DNA from: Drechslerella dactyloides
Taxonomy: Eukaryota; Ascomycota; Orbiliomycetes; Orbiliales; Orbiliaceae
Direction: 5' to 3'
Assembly (NCBI GenBank): GCA_020064725.1
Contig: JAGTWJ010000003.1
Location: forward strand, 2,666,001 to 2,730,000
Length of the DNA stretch: 64,000 bases
The position numbers were made by a program, and so were the translations under genes. The notes under the pieces were generated by a model, which saw only the letters and a list, made by a program, of their open reading frames with translations, searched no databases and was not told where the DNA came from. This document shows positions 53,611-63,310 of this stretch, piece after piece (positions within the stretch are counted from its first letter, which is position 1; each line of letters opens with the position of its first letter).

Positions 53611-53713
53611 ATATAGTACTACTAATAGAAATATTTATATAAATAAAAAAAATAAATTAAAAATAAAATAGCTAAGACTTTTTAAGATAATAAATTTTAT
53701 AAAAACTTATATA

Positions 53714-54810
53714 ACGTGTATGATAAGCGACCGGATCAGACAAGCGACCGGATCACCCCACTCAGTCAAACACCCCACCAAACACCTTTTATTTAATATT
53801 ATAATAAATATCTATTATAAAATTATAAAAAAAAATACTTTAAAATAAATATATATTCAAAGAGATTAATTATCATTTTTTTAATTTTTTAATATTAATA
53901 TTAAATTAATAATAATTATTTTAAATATTATAAAAAACAACACAAACTTTTAGGTGTTTGACTGTAAATATCTAAGTAATTTATAAATAAAAACTTCTAA
54001 AAATTGAAGATATAATAAATTATTATATAATATAGGATTATAGAGAGTTTTGGTTTATTATATTAAAAATTAAGCTTAATAAAAGTGGTTAAAGTTGGTA
54101 CAACACACCAACAACACACCAGCTATTTTTCTTAATAATTATATATAAAAATATTATAAAAAAAATTTAAAAAAATTAATATTAAATTAAATAAGATTAA
54201 ATTATAATTTTATAGTATTTTTAATTTTTTTTATTAAAAATTCAATTTTTTAAAATTTTTTATTATAAAAATTAAAAATATTAATATTAAATTATATAAT
54301 ATATAAAAAAAAATTAAAAAAAAATATAATAATTAATTTTTAATATATTAAAATTAAAATTAAATTTTTTAAATTTTTTTATAATATCTTTATATATAAT
54401 TTTTTCTAAAATAGTTGGATGTGTTGTGCTGACTTTAGCCGCCCTCATAGGACTTAATTTTTAATATAATAAAGAATAAGCTTACACAGACCTAGATTAT
54501 ATAGATTTTAATTATATTTTTAATTTTTAGAGATTTTTATGGATATATTATAGAGATATTTACAGTCAAACACTAAAAAAATGTGTTGTTTTTTATAATA
54601 ATTAAAATAATAATTATTAATTTAATATTAACATTAAAAAATTAAAAAAATCATAATTTAATTATTTAAAATAATATTTATTTTAAAATATTTTTTTTAT
54701 AATTTTATAATAGATATTTATTAAGATATTAAATAAAAGGGTTTTGGTGGGGTGTTTGACTGTGGTGGTGTGCCGGTCACTTGTCTGTGCCGGTCGCTTA
54801 TCGTTGACGT
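53714..54810. mobile_element. Foldback element with unlike ends (GGATC left, GGCAC right)
   Basis: 1097 bp; TA at 53712-53713 and 54811-54812. Left TIR ACGTGTATGATAAGCGACC with GGATC iterons; right TIR ACGTCAACGATAAGCGACC with GGCAC iterons. The right arm is almost identical to that of the 39302-42279 foldback. The left outer end resembles the half foldback at 12441. This suggests exchange of ends between subfamilies. Confidence 0.9.
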
Positions 54811-55170
54811 TATTTATTTTATAATATACTATTTAATAAACTTTTTTATAAAAGATTCTATAATCTTAAAATATACAACCTTATTTTTAAATATAAAATA
54901 AACTATAGATTATTCTATATTTTAAAAAACAACCTGCAATTCTTATCCTAATAATAAGACCACTATATCTACTAATAAACTACCTTCCTAATTTATATTA
55001 ATTTATAACTTAATTCTAATAGTTATATTTAATCTAACAGATTACCCTATAAACTAAGATCTAGAAACTTCAAATTATAAAATAAATTATAAAGCAGTAT
55101 CATTAACAACACCTAGTTTTCTATAATAAAAAGATTTAATAAAATTAAAAAATAATATTTATTTTAAATA

Positions 55171-56241
55171 ACGTATTCCACAAGCGAGCGAACATCCCAA
55201 GCGAGCGAACACCCCCCCAGCCCACCAAAAACCTTTTTATTAATATATTAATAAATATTTATTATAAAATTATAGAAAAATTACTTCTTTAAATAATAGT
55301 TTAAAATAATCTAATTAGTATTTTTTTTTATTTTTTAATATTAATATTAAATTAATAATAATTATTTTAAATATTGTTAAAAACAACACATTTTTTTATT
55401 GTTTGACTCTAAATATCTAAATAATTTACGAACGAAAATCTTTAAAAATTAAAAATCTAATAAATAATGATATAATCTAGGCCTGTTTAAAGCTACTATT
55501 TATAATAATAAAAATTAAGTTCTAGAAACTCTGCTAAAGTTGGCACAACACACTAACTATTTTTTTAAAATAATTATACATAAATATAATTAAAAAAATT
55601 AAAAAATAAATTTGAATTTAATATATTAAAACTTTTTTATTTTTATTTTTTTAATTTTTTTTTATATATTATATAATTTAATATCAATATTTTTAATTTT
55701 TATAATAAAATTTTATAAAAAATTGAATTTTTATTAAAAAAATTTAAAAAAATTATAAAATAAAATATTAATTTACTTTAATTTAAAAAAAAATTTTAGG
55801 ATTTTTTTTATTATATTTTTATATATAATTATAATAAAAAATAGCTAGTGTGTAGTCAGTGTGTTGTGCTAACTTTAGCAAAATCTATAAATCTTAATTT
55901 TTAATATAATAGATAGAGGTTTTGTACAGGCCTAGATTATATATTTATTTAATAGATTTCTTATTTTTAAAGATTTTTATTTATATATAATAAAGATATT
56001 TACTGGCAAACACTTAAGATTATATGCTGTTTTTTAAAAATTTTAAATTAATTATTATTAATTTATTTTTATATTTAAAAAATGTAAAAAAATATAATGA
56101 ATTGATTTTAATTTATATTAGTTGAAAGATATTTTTTTTATAATTTTTTAAGAGATATTAATTAGAATATTAATAAAAAGGTTTTGGTGGGGTGTTGGGG
56201 TGTTCGCTCACTTGGGGTGTTCGCTCGCTTGTGGAATACGT
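55171..56241. mobile_element. Foldback element, code GAACA, copy 3
   Basis: 1071 bp; TIR ACGTATTCCACAAGCGAG with GAACA iterons; TA at 55169-55170 and 56242-56243. Arms are reverse complements; very similar to 8728-9812 and 35197-36266. Confidence 0.92.
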
Positions 56242-56536
56242 TATATACTTTCAATCTATTATAGATTTTAATCTTCTAAACAATATAATTTACTTTATTA
56301 TTCTATAATTATAAAATCTTTATATAAAAAAAGTTTTTATTACTTTAAAATACTATTTAGTAATTTAGATTATAGTTTAATATATAGATTAGAATATATA
56401 TTATAAAAATAAGGATAAGCTAATTTAATATATTATATTTTATAGTTTACTAATTATAACTAGTATAATAATTACTATAAATAATAGATTATACTATAAA
56501 TTATTTCTTAAAATTAGAAAGCTGGTATTAATAATA

Positions 56537-56771
56537 TATTATAATATATAGATCAAGATCTTATATATATAGTAATATATATTATAATAATATCTATAGA
56601 TTATATGGCAGAACACCAGAAAATTATTAAACAGCAGCCTACAGACCATGTGACTGTATAACCACTCAGAGTGCTCTGCCACTTACTAGTGGCTAAACAC
56701 TCCACAGTCTGCATGCTACTCTATATTAAACTGCATGCTAATCATGACCTGGATTGCTATTTAATCTAACA
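56537..56771 (+). repeat. LTR-like repeat, copy 2 (235 bp), putative Gypsy 3' LTR
   Basis: Same length as 6392-6626 and collinear with it; ends TCTAACA. The core (56620-56760) is moderately GC-rich with the inverted pair GAGTGCTCTGCCACTTAC / GTGGCTAAACACTC. It lies downstream of the Gypsy pol remnant in the right place for a 3' LTR, after a short purine-rich string (AGAAAGCTGG near 56516). No matching 5' LTR is seen before 36472. Confidence 0.55.
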
Positions 56772-56957
56772 AATTTATTTTACTTATATTAATAATTTAG
56801 TTAAAGATCTATATTATTTAAATTCTTTATAATAAAAATTTTAATTATATTAAAAACTATATAATATTCTATAAAGAATCTTATTTAAATTAAAAAAAAA
56901 TCTTTATAATATTTTTAAAATAAATTTAGATAAACTTAAAAACTACTATTTAAAAAC

Positions 56958-56984
<27 letters not shown>
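56958..56984. repeat. Poly(A) run, 27 bp
   Basis: Uninterrupted A run after TTTAAAAAC. It might be a retroposon tail, but no element could be attached to it. Confidence 0.9.
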
Positions 56985-56989
<5 letters not shown>

Positions 56990-57170
56990 TTTATAATATT
57001 GATTTTATTTTAATATCTTATATTAAATTTAGTATATATACTATATTTAAATAAGATTTTTAATTTTATAAAAAATATTTAAAAAAGTTTATATATTATT
57101 ATATATTTTATTATTTATAATATAAATATTTAAATTTTTTAAAAAAAACTAGTTATCCTCCAAAACTTAA

Positions 57171-57514
57171 TACCTGACTGAAAAGGAGGGATACTATTGT
57201 TAAACTCCCCCGCCTACACAAGCCACTTTTACTACAAATTTTACCCAGTAATAACCAAACAAAAATATATTATTTTTTATAAATTTGAAAATTTCAAATC
57301 TTTTATCCCTCAGACTCTAACCTTTAATCCTATTTACTAATATTATATATATTAAAAAGTTTTAAGAAAATTTTATATTTTAAACTTTAAGGTTAAAATT
57401 TATCAACCACAACTAAAACTACTAGAAACTTCAATTAAAAATTAAGTTTTTATCCAAATCAAAAGATATTAGTAGTTTTCAGTCGGGTTTAAGTGCCGCA
57501 ATGCGGCCTTCTAG
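57171..57514 (+). mobile_element. Helitron-like element 4
   Basis: Starts TACCTGACTGAAAAGGAGGG after A (two changes from the family end) and finishes TTTTCAGTCGGGTTTAAGT, then hairpin GCCGCA-A-TGCGGC (57495-57507), CTTCTAG and T. The 344-bp interior shares only the first ~60 bp and the 3' end with the others. No coding capacity. Confidence 0.72.
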
Positions 57515-57870
57515 TAATATAATAATTCTTATTTAAATCTTTTAATAATAAACTATTTAATTTATAATTTTATAAATTTAATAATCTTAGTTTAAAATCT
57601 CAAATATTTTTTTTTAAAAAAATAACAATTAAATAAAACTAAAAAATAACTTTAATTAAAAATAGAAATAATAAATCTTTATATTTATATCATTTTAAAT
57701 ACTATTAATATTATTATAAAAAAAACCCACAGAACAACCTTAAAAATACTATTAAAAAAATCTTTTATTTTATTTTATTTTTATAAAAATAACAAAAAAC
57801 TTTTTTATAATCTTAATTATATCTATTAATATGGAATATATTTTTAATAATATTTATAATATTATTATAT

Positions 57871-57936
57871 ATTATTAATATAATCTTATTTTATTAATAA
57901 TATATTATTAATATAATCTTATTTTATTAATAATAT
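57871..57936. repeat. Direct repeat, two 33-bp units
   Basis: Two perfect copies of a 33-bp AT-rich unit starting ATTATTAATATAATCTTATT, in tandem. Confidence 0.85.
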
Positions 57937-58264
57937 ATTATAAATATATCTATATATAAAATAACATTTAACTGAAATTTTAATATTATTAAACTAATAT
58001 TATAAAATTATTATAATTTATAAACACTTCTACTATATAAAATACAACCCAAAAAAATCTACTAAAAAACAAAAAACTAAAAAAATAAAATAATTATACT
58101 ATAAATTTAATTAATTATATAGCAGAATAAAATATATTAAATAAAAAAGATCTTATAAAACTATTAATATTATAAAAAAATCAAACTTATAAATATTCTA
58201 ACATAACAATTACAATAATTCTAATATATTTTTTTTAAAAAATATTATTTTTTAAATCTAAATA

Positions 58265-58513
58265 ACGTCAACAATAAGCGACTGGACCAGACAAGCGACC
58301 GGACCACCCCCCTTGTATCTTTCTTTAATTTAATATAAAAAAAATTTAAAAAAATATTTTTAGATTTGTAATAGTTTATATAAACAAGATTAATTTTATT
58401 CTAATTTTAAATTAATTATTGATTAAGTTATCAATAAAAAGTGTTTTGGTAGGGTGTTGGTTTATATGGGGTGGTCCGCTCGCTTGTGTGGTCCGCTCGC
58501 TTGTGGAATACGT
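58265..58513. mobile_element. 249-bp MITE, copy 4, code GGACC
   Basis: TA at 58263-58264 and 58514-58515. One substitution near the left end (TATCTTTC for TATATTTC) separates it from copy 1. Closest member to the gene-bearing compartment. Confidence 0.95.
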
Positions 58514-58515
58514 TA

Positions 58516-59470
58516 ATCAAAATCTAAATTATAGATTTTTAAATCTTTTTTATATATACAATAACTTTAAATCAATATTCAATTAAACAAATTTTCTTCT
58601 CTATCCTTTAAAAATATACACTATCAATATATACTATTATTTTATATATAATATTAATATCAAAAACAAATAACTTAATTAAAAAACTAAACCAATCTCT
58701 AAACAGATTCTAATTTAAATTTTCAAATAATTCAGTTTTTTAACAAAGGCAACCAGTTCAGGTTCCAATTCAGATTAACAACACAAAAAACAATTCAGAT
58801 TGAACCCAGAACCGGTCCAGGCCCTATTTATCAGATTTTTTTAAAGATATTAATATTTATTATTTTATATATATTTTAGCTTTAGTATATATTTAACCTC
58901 TAAAAATAAACAACCTAGTCTAAAGACAACCCAATCTAAAAAAAAACCTATTTTTCAGTTACCTATTTAAACCTAGTATTTTCCAGATCATAACAGATTT
59001 TAGATTAAAACAAACTAGTTTCTTAGTATAATATAACCTGTGGGTTGTGGGTTAATCTGTAATCGTTTCGAGTTCTAATTATATATTTAACTCAACCTAC
59101 TTTACTAGTTAATTAACAATTTTTTTTAGGATTTTATTAGTTAATAACTAAATTATAATATTTTAATAAACAATTTATTTTATTATATATTTTATTTTAA
59201 ATAATTATTCTTATATTTAATATATATTTACTTTTTTTTATTAAAAAACCCATATAATAACAACTAAGAGTTAGAGATTTTAGAGTGAAGTGTATTTGAC
59301 CCAATTCTGGGCCGAAGTGTAACAATATTTTTATAAGTTAAATTACTATTATATTTTTTAAGTTAAATAAAACAAAGTTGGTAGTAATTTTACTATATTA
59401 TATAATGTCAAGAATAAATTATAAATAAAATAGATTGATAATAAGGGAGTTAGGAAGCTCCCAAAGATAT
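58516..59470. other. AT-rich to normal-composition transition
   Basis: Base composition rises in steps. 58720-58830 has mixed sequence with AATTCAGATT-like strings; 59040-59120 and 59280-59330 are near balanced; AT-rich patches alternate until about 59440. No gene or RNA recognised. This is the edge of the AT isochore. Confidence 0.6.
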
Positions 59471-60394
59471 ATTATCCATATAGGTTAACTAAGCAGCTGC
59501 AAAATACGCTACGTACATGAACGTGCTGAGGCACTGCAGATTCTTGGCAAAAATCCAATCCAAAGCTTTCACTAAGAGAGAGCGAGATCCTAATGCAGAT
59601 AACCTAGGCCTGGGGCCTTGAAATGCAATATTTACAAAATTGAAAAAGAATAAAGGTCTACATAGGATATTCGGGTGCTGTGCTGCTATTCTATAACATA
59701 TCGTAGAAAGAAAACCAGATCTCAAACACACGCATATACATAAGGATATACTAACCAAGATACAAATATATATAACCAAGACAGAACAAACGTTATACTT
59801 TGTTCACTTTTGCGCACCATACAGACGCCCCCCCCCACTAATCTTACTATCGTCAATCATACCCATTACCTAGGTACATGACAATACAATAGTCTACGTG
59901 CGTAAACCATAACTGTACGACACTTGCTCTGAACCAACTTCTCGCTCCAAACGTTACCGAGACCGGAGCTACCTTGCCGTAACTACGAACCATCTGAAAC
60001 CTTGGGCGACATCTATTTCCTTATATACACCCCTTTAAGTATATATATCACTCCCTTTGTGCGGAGCGGTCCAACTTTCGGTAGCACGGCTCGGAAAATA
60101 ACAGCTAAGAAAAACCATGCGAAGAACCGCGCATTAACGGGCGTCGGCCGAGGTTCGATAGTGTTATTAGGGTAATTAATATGGAAATTACTGGAGACTG
60201 TCTTGGTGAGGCGAATACCTCTTGGTTTATAGTTATCTCTTGAGCTCAACTAGTGTCTTCGGGTTTGAAACAATACTGATGGCCTTATCTGCAATCAATT
60301 GGATGCTGGGAGGAGTGAACGACATAGCTGCTGATATAAAACAGGAAGCGACGAAACATGATCTCGAGAACGGCGATGGTGCAGAGGAAGGATG
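59471..60394. other. Normal-composition intergenic stretch
   Basis: Balanced base composition. A reverse-strand frame of 96 codons (59489-59779) and others at 60013-60249 and 60222-60491 show no family resemblance and probably arise by chance. A C run lies near 59827-59836. The stretch lies 3' of the minus-strand gene ending at 60395 and may include its 3' UTR. Confidence 0.5.
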
Positions 60395-61226
60395 TTATTC
60401 CGACAAGTTCTTTAGGAACAAAGCGGCTTCGACAACGCGGAGTCTATGCTTTTCAACAACATCCGCCCAAGCGCTAACCTGTCCGTTGTAGTGCTTTATC
60501 TCGAAATCCGCTCCGCAACATGAGAACAGCTGGGCCTGGAAGCTGACCCTGTTTGAGAGCATTACCGCCATTTCGTCATACCTCGCGTGAAAGGTCTTCG
60601 GTATCTGACTAAAGAAGGTGCAGCGGCAGTTTACCAAAGCTATCAGAATTTCGTTGTCCGTATGCCTCCTAAGGTCAGATGCCTTGATTCCATAACTGAG
60701 CTCGAACAGGAGATCCTCGGTAGAAGTGGTGACCAATTCCATATCGACCTAAACGAAGTTAGCTCGTGGGAGGATATATCGGTTCTAGGAAACTTACCAT
60801 AGCGTCACCCTCGTGAGCAGCGATGTTGCCCGTTTGTATGGCTACGAAGTTAGGCTTAATGCCGTACTTCGTGCACAGATCTGGATGGTCACGCGCGAAC
60901 GTGTGGAGATGTCGGAGTCTGATGGACTTGGATACCTTTGCGAAAGTGTAGAGGCTATTGAGTTTTCCTTTGATAACGGCTTTGTCGACCATATGGGTTT
61001 GTTCCGACTCGGCATATTTTGTGGCGAGCGTTGCGTGGCCTTCTTTTAGGTCTGCCAGTTCCTCGTGCAGTGATCTCAGCTGCTGCAAGAGGTCTGAGCC
61101 TTGCCCGTACGTAACCATTACATCCCCGTTACCATATTCGTTGACGTTCCCGCCAGTATGTATGAACTCCCGCAAAATTGATCGTGCCTCTTCTTGCGCG
61201 TGCGACGTCTCGGACAGAACTGCCAT
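60395..61226 (-). CDS. Hypothetical protein, two exons, coiled-coil N-terminal half
   Basis: Exon 1 runs from the ATG at 61226 to 60798 (143 codons), and exon 2 from 60748 to the stop at 60395. The 49-nt intron (60749-60797) has GTAAGT, a GCTAAC branch site and TTTAG, is phase 0, and joins two frames into 260 residues. Without splicing exon 1 would end after 155 codons. Residues ~44-80 (SDLLQQLRSLHEELADLKE and on) look like a short coiled coil. The middle (KLNSLYTFAKVSKSIRLRHL) is basic. No signal peptide or membrane segment is apparent. An in-frame TAG lies four codons before the ATG, but GGCCTAG and CCAG there could be acceptors of an upstream exon, so the N-terminus is not certain. I do not recognise the family and assign no function. 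It is the first plausible host gene outside the AT-rich block. Confidence 0.65.
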
Positions 61227-61668
61227 CCTGGAATCCTAGGCCAGAACCGCAAGGTCGTGGGATTTCGTCGAGTGCGAGGTTGCTGACGACATCTTGGTGG
61301 GTGCTCGATGATGGCTGATGGAAGAGTTTTGATAAGGACGGTGAATATGTGTTTGATCGGTTGGCGTTGGGAATCAAGTGGGGATAAAGCCAGATGTAGC
61401 TGGTTTCGTAGCGAGGTTTATGACTAAGCGTGAACGTTGTTGCGCTGAGGACTGCCGACTGGTTGGTGGGCGCGAGCGTTATTTACTTACTTAGGCTAGC
61501 GTTGAGGACAAGGGAAGATGATGTGTTTCCTAAAAACTAACTAACCGAAAAAGTGGGGCCCGGGGCCCTTATATATATGCTTTCGCTTAGTAAGCACATA
61601 TGCACACGTGACATTGAAGGAGCAAGTTGGCTATATCGCTAAAATAAGATGGCTGCCGGCGGGGCGAT

Positions 61669-61713
61669 AGGATATGATGTGCGTCAGCACATCATATCCT
61701 CACATCATATCCT
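61669..61713. repeat. 14-bp perfect hairpin plus a third direct copy
   Basis: AGGATATGATGTGC (61669-61682), loop GTCA, then GCACATCATATCCT (61687-61700), directly followed by CACATCATATCCT (61701-61713). It lies about 0.45 kb upstream of the hypothetical gene's start. It may be a hairpin terminator-like or protein-binding site, or the relic of a small element; no target duplication was seen. Confidence 0.8.
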
Positions 61714-61738
61714 GCCCCTCCTGGGCAAGTATAGGCAC

Positions 61739-61777
61739 CCTCCTGAAAGGAGGACTTACTAATCACGTACGTACGTG
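61739..61777. repeat. Two further small palindromes
   Basis: CCTCCT-GAA-AGGAGG (61739-61753) and the self-complementary CACGTACGTACGTG (61764-61777) follow the larger hairpin within 40 bp. Their clustering is striking but their role is unknown. Confidence 0.75.
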
Positions 61778-61910
61778 AGTAATAAACTTTGATAAACTTT
61801 TTTGTAATTGATAAACTATTTCTTGTTTGTGGTCACGTGAGCGTTCAATCTATACTAAGGAAAATGGGCGTGCATAATAGATGGGCTCATATATGCGTAA
61901 TCAATAAGTT

Positions 61911-61929
61911 CCTCCTTTTAGTCGGGCAT
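61911..61929 (-). other. Isolated Helitron-like 5' terminus
   Basis: CCTCCTTTTAGTCGGGCAT is the reverse complement of the family 5' end (ATGCCCGACTnAAAGGAGG) and is followed by A, as at the complete copies. No matching 3' hairpin plus CTAG was found to its left before 59.5 kb. It may be a relic or chance. Confidence 0.4.
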
Positions 61930-63310
61930 AGTATTTGGTTGTCCCAGCCTAACTGTTCTAGCATCGTAGTAGCTACCGTTGTCTGTGATGGTTATTTCAT
62001 TTCATAGACCCGATATTTAATGTAGGCTTACCGACGTATTTTGTAAAAGGCCCAAAGATGGCGGGCACAGCTTCACTTCCCTTGTATTAAGAAATCAAGC
62101 ATCTAAACGGATAATAGCACGACAATTAGAACTTTCTATAAAATACACCCTAAAATGATGTATATTGATCAAGACTCTCCTTGTTCTCCCCTGGTTCAAC
62201 CAAGCTTGCCACCTGGGTCTTCGCCTCACACACCGTTTGGAGTACCACCATTAAATCCACTGTCAAGTTTCGGTCTCAAAATTGCGACTGCGTCACCCCT
62301 TTGCGGTTCGACAGGCATGTAGGTGCAGGGCTTACATGTAATATATTTAACCACAAGGTCGACTTTTCCCTCGCTGGTAGAAGAATACAGGTGTTTCAAT
62401 TGATTATTGACAGCGGATTTAACGGGTGAGCAATTTTCTAGTATTGTTACTATTTGTGCCATTTTGCTCTTGATGAGCGCTGGCCTTGAAGATGCATCGT
62501 TGCGGCTGCTGATTCAATACACTATCGCGCCTCTCGGTAGTCTTGGGCAAACCAAGATATTTTGGATAGCTCCGATAGCGGCATTCTGCCAATCGCGGGG
62601 CAAGCTTTCGTCAAGGAGTTATATACCACGCCAGTTATACGCAAACAGGCTCGATGCTTATAACTCTACGCGATTTGTAATTAACCACCATCCAGAGTGC
62701 GATGGTGACGCTGGCAATGCAATGGTTGAGGGGGTTCCATGACCCCACCCGTTCTATATACGCTGGAACTCGGACTGACGGCTTGAGTCTGACTGGTTGA
62801 TGCGCTTTTCAACCTTGCTATTGCCCCTTTGCCTGTTCAACTACAATACATTAGATTTGCCATGACCAGTGAAATGGATACCCCATATATTACTGATGCT
62901 TGACATGTGTTTTGTATACGATGACAAGGTCAGAACACAAAGCTCAATAACTAGAGACCTCAACATCCAAGAGAATTACACAATAGCCTCAAGGGGCGGG
63001 AATGGAGATCGACAATCTGCGTGCATGATTATACATCGGTGCAAAAGTCCAAGGTGGCTGACGATTATTAGGTATCGAGCATTCCGAGGAATGAAGGACT
63101 ACGGCATGACACGGGGTAAGAGAGTGGGACAAGTCCACTTTTTCGTTCATCCGATAGCTGAACCGACGAGTTCACAGCAGCTCAACCAATTGATGCGATC
63201 GATTGGATATAATGTACATAATATCATGATTCCATGAAGAGCCGGAATGCGGACACCTTTACGCCCCAAACGTGCACAAAAAAAAACAAAGCGCGAAACG
63301 ATCCACGATA
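61930..63310. other. Intergenic region, no supported gene
   Basis: Normal composition. Plus-strand frames at 62181-62429, 62407-62742 and 62869-63237 (82 to 122 codons) overlap minus-strand frames, and I recognise neither family features nor convincing splice structure. A small unrecognised gene cannot be excluded. The right edge lies at the histone H4 stop codon, so its 3' UTR and polyadenylation site should be near 63100-63310. Confidence 0.5.

Larger units (their letters stand above)
53625..56536 (+). pseudogene. Gypsy integrase tail and 3' region, interrupted by two foldbacks
   Basis: Just after the LINE duplication the frame reads NIYIN...LKIKQLRLFKIINFIKTY, like the post-integrase GPFKI segment of Gypsy elements, which continues the pol remnant ending at 47873. 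The foldback 53714-54810 interrupts it. 54813-55168 and 56244-56536 continue as AT-rich sequence up to an LTR-like repeat. The coding assignment is firm only for 53625-53712. Confidence 0.6.
56772..58264. other. AT-rich interval with small repeats, no gene seen
   Basis: Holds a 27-A run (56958-56984), a Helitron-like element (57171-57514) and a 33-bp direct repeat (57871-57936), described separately. The rest is stop-rich AT sequence without a recognisable domain. Confidence 0.5.

Noticed and set aside
8029..58513. Repeated short GC-rich strings at regular ends, considered as a CRISPR-like array or operator sites
   Set aside because: They occur as inverted pairs with TA duplications at the ends of transposons, only two iterons each, with no spacer array.
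1..59300. Mitochondrial DNA, considered because of the extreme AT content
   Set aside because: No mitochondrial genes, rRNAs or tRNAs are seen; the content is nuclear transposons with RIP-type stops, joined to a nuclear histone gene.
59489..59779. 96-codon minus-strand frame
   Set aside because: No family features, no splice partners, low-complexity hydrophobic start; likely chance in normal-composition DNA.
60222..61239. Plus-strand frames opposite the hypothetical gene (60222-60491, 60587-60802, 60813-61049, 60958-61239)
   Set aside because: They lie wholly or largely antisense to the two-exon minus-strand gene, whose intron signals explain the region better.
62407..63237. Plus-strand frames of 111 and 122 codons
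   Set aside because: No recognisable domains or convincing start context; cannot be told from chance without transcript or homology data.
59471..63310. tRNA or rRNA genes
   Set aside because: Scanned by eye for tRNA box A/B patterns and rRNA strings; none convincing.
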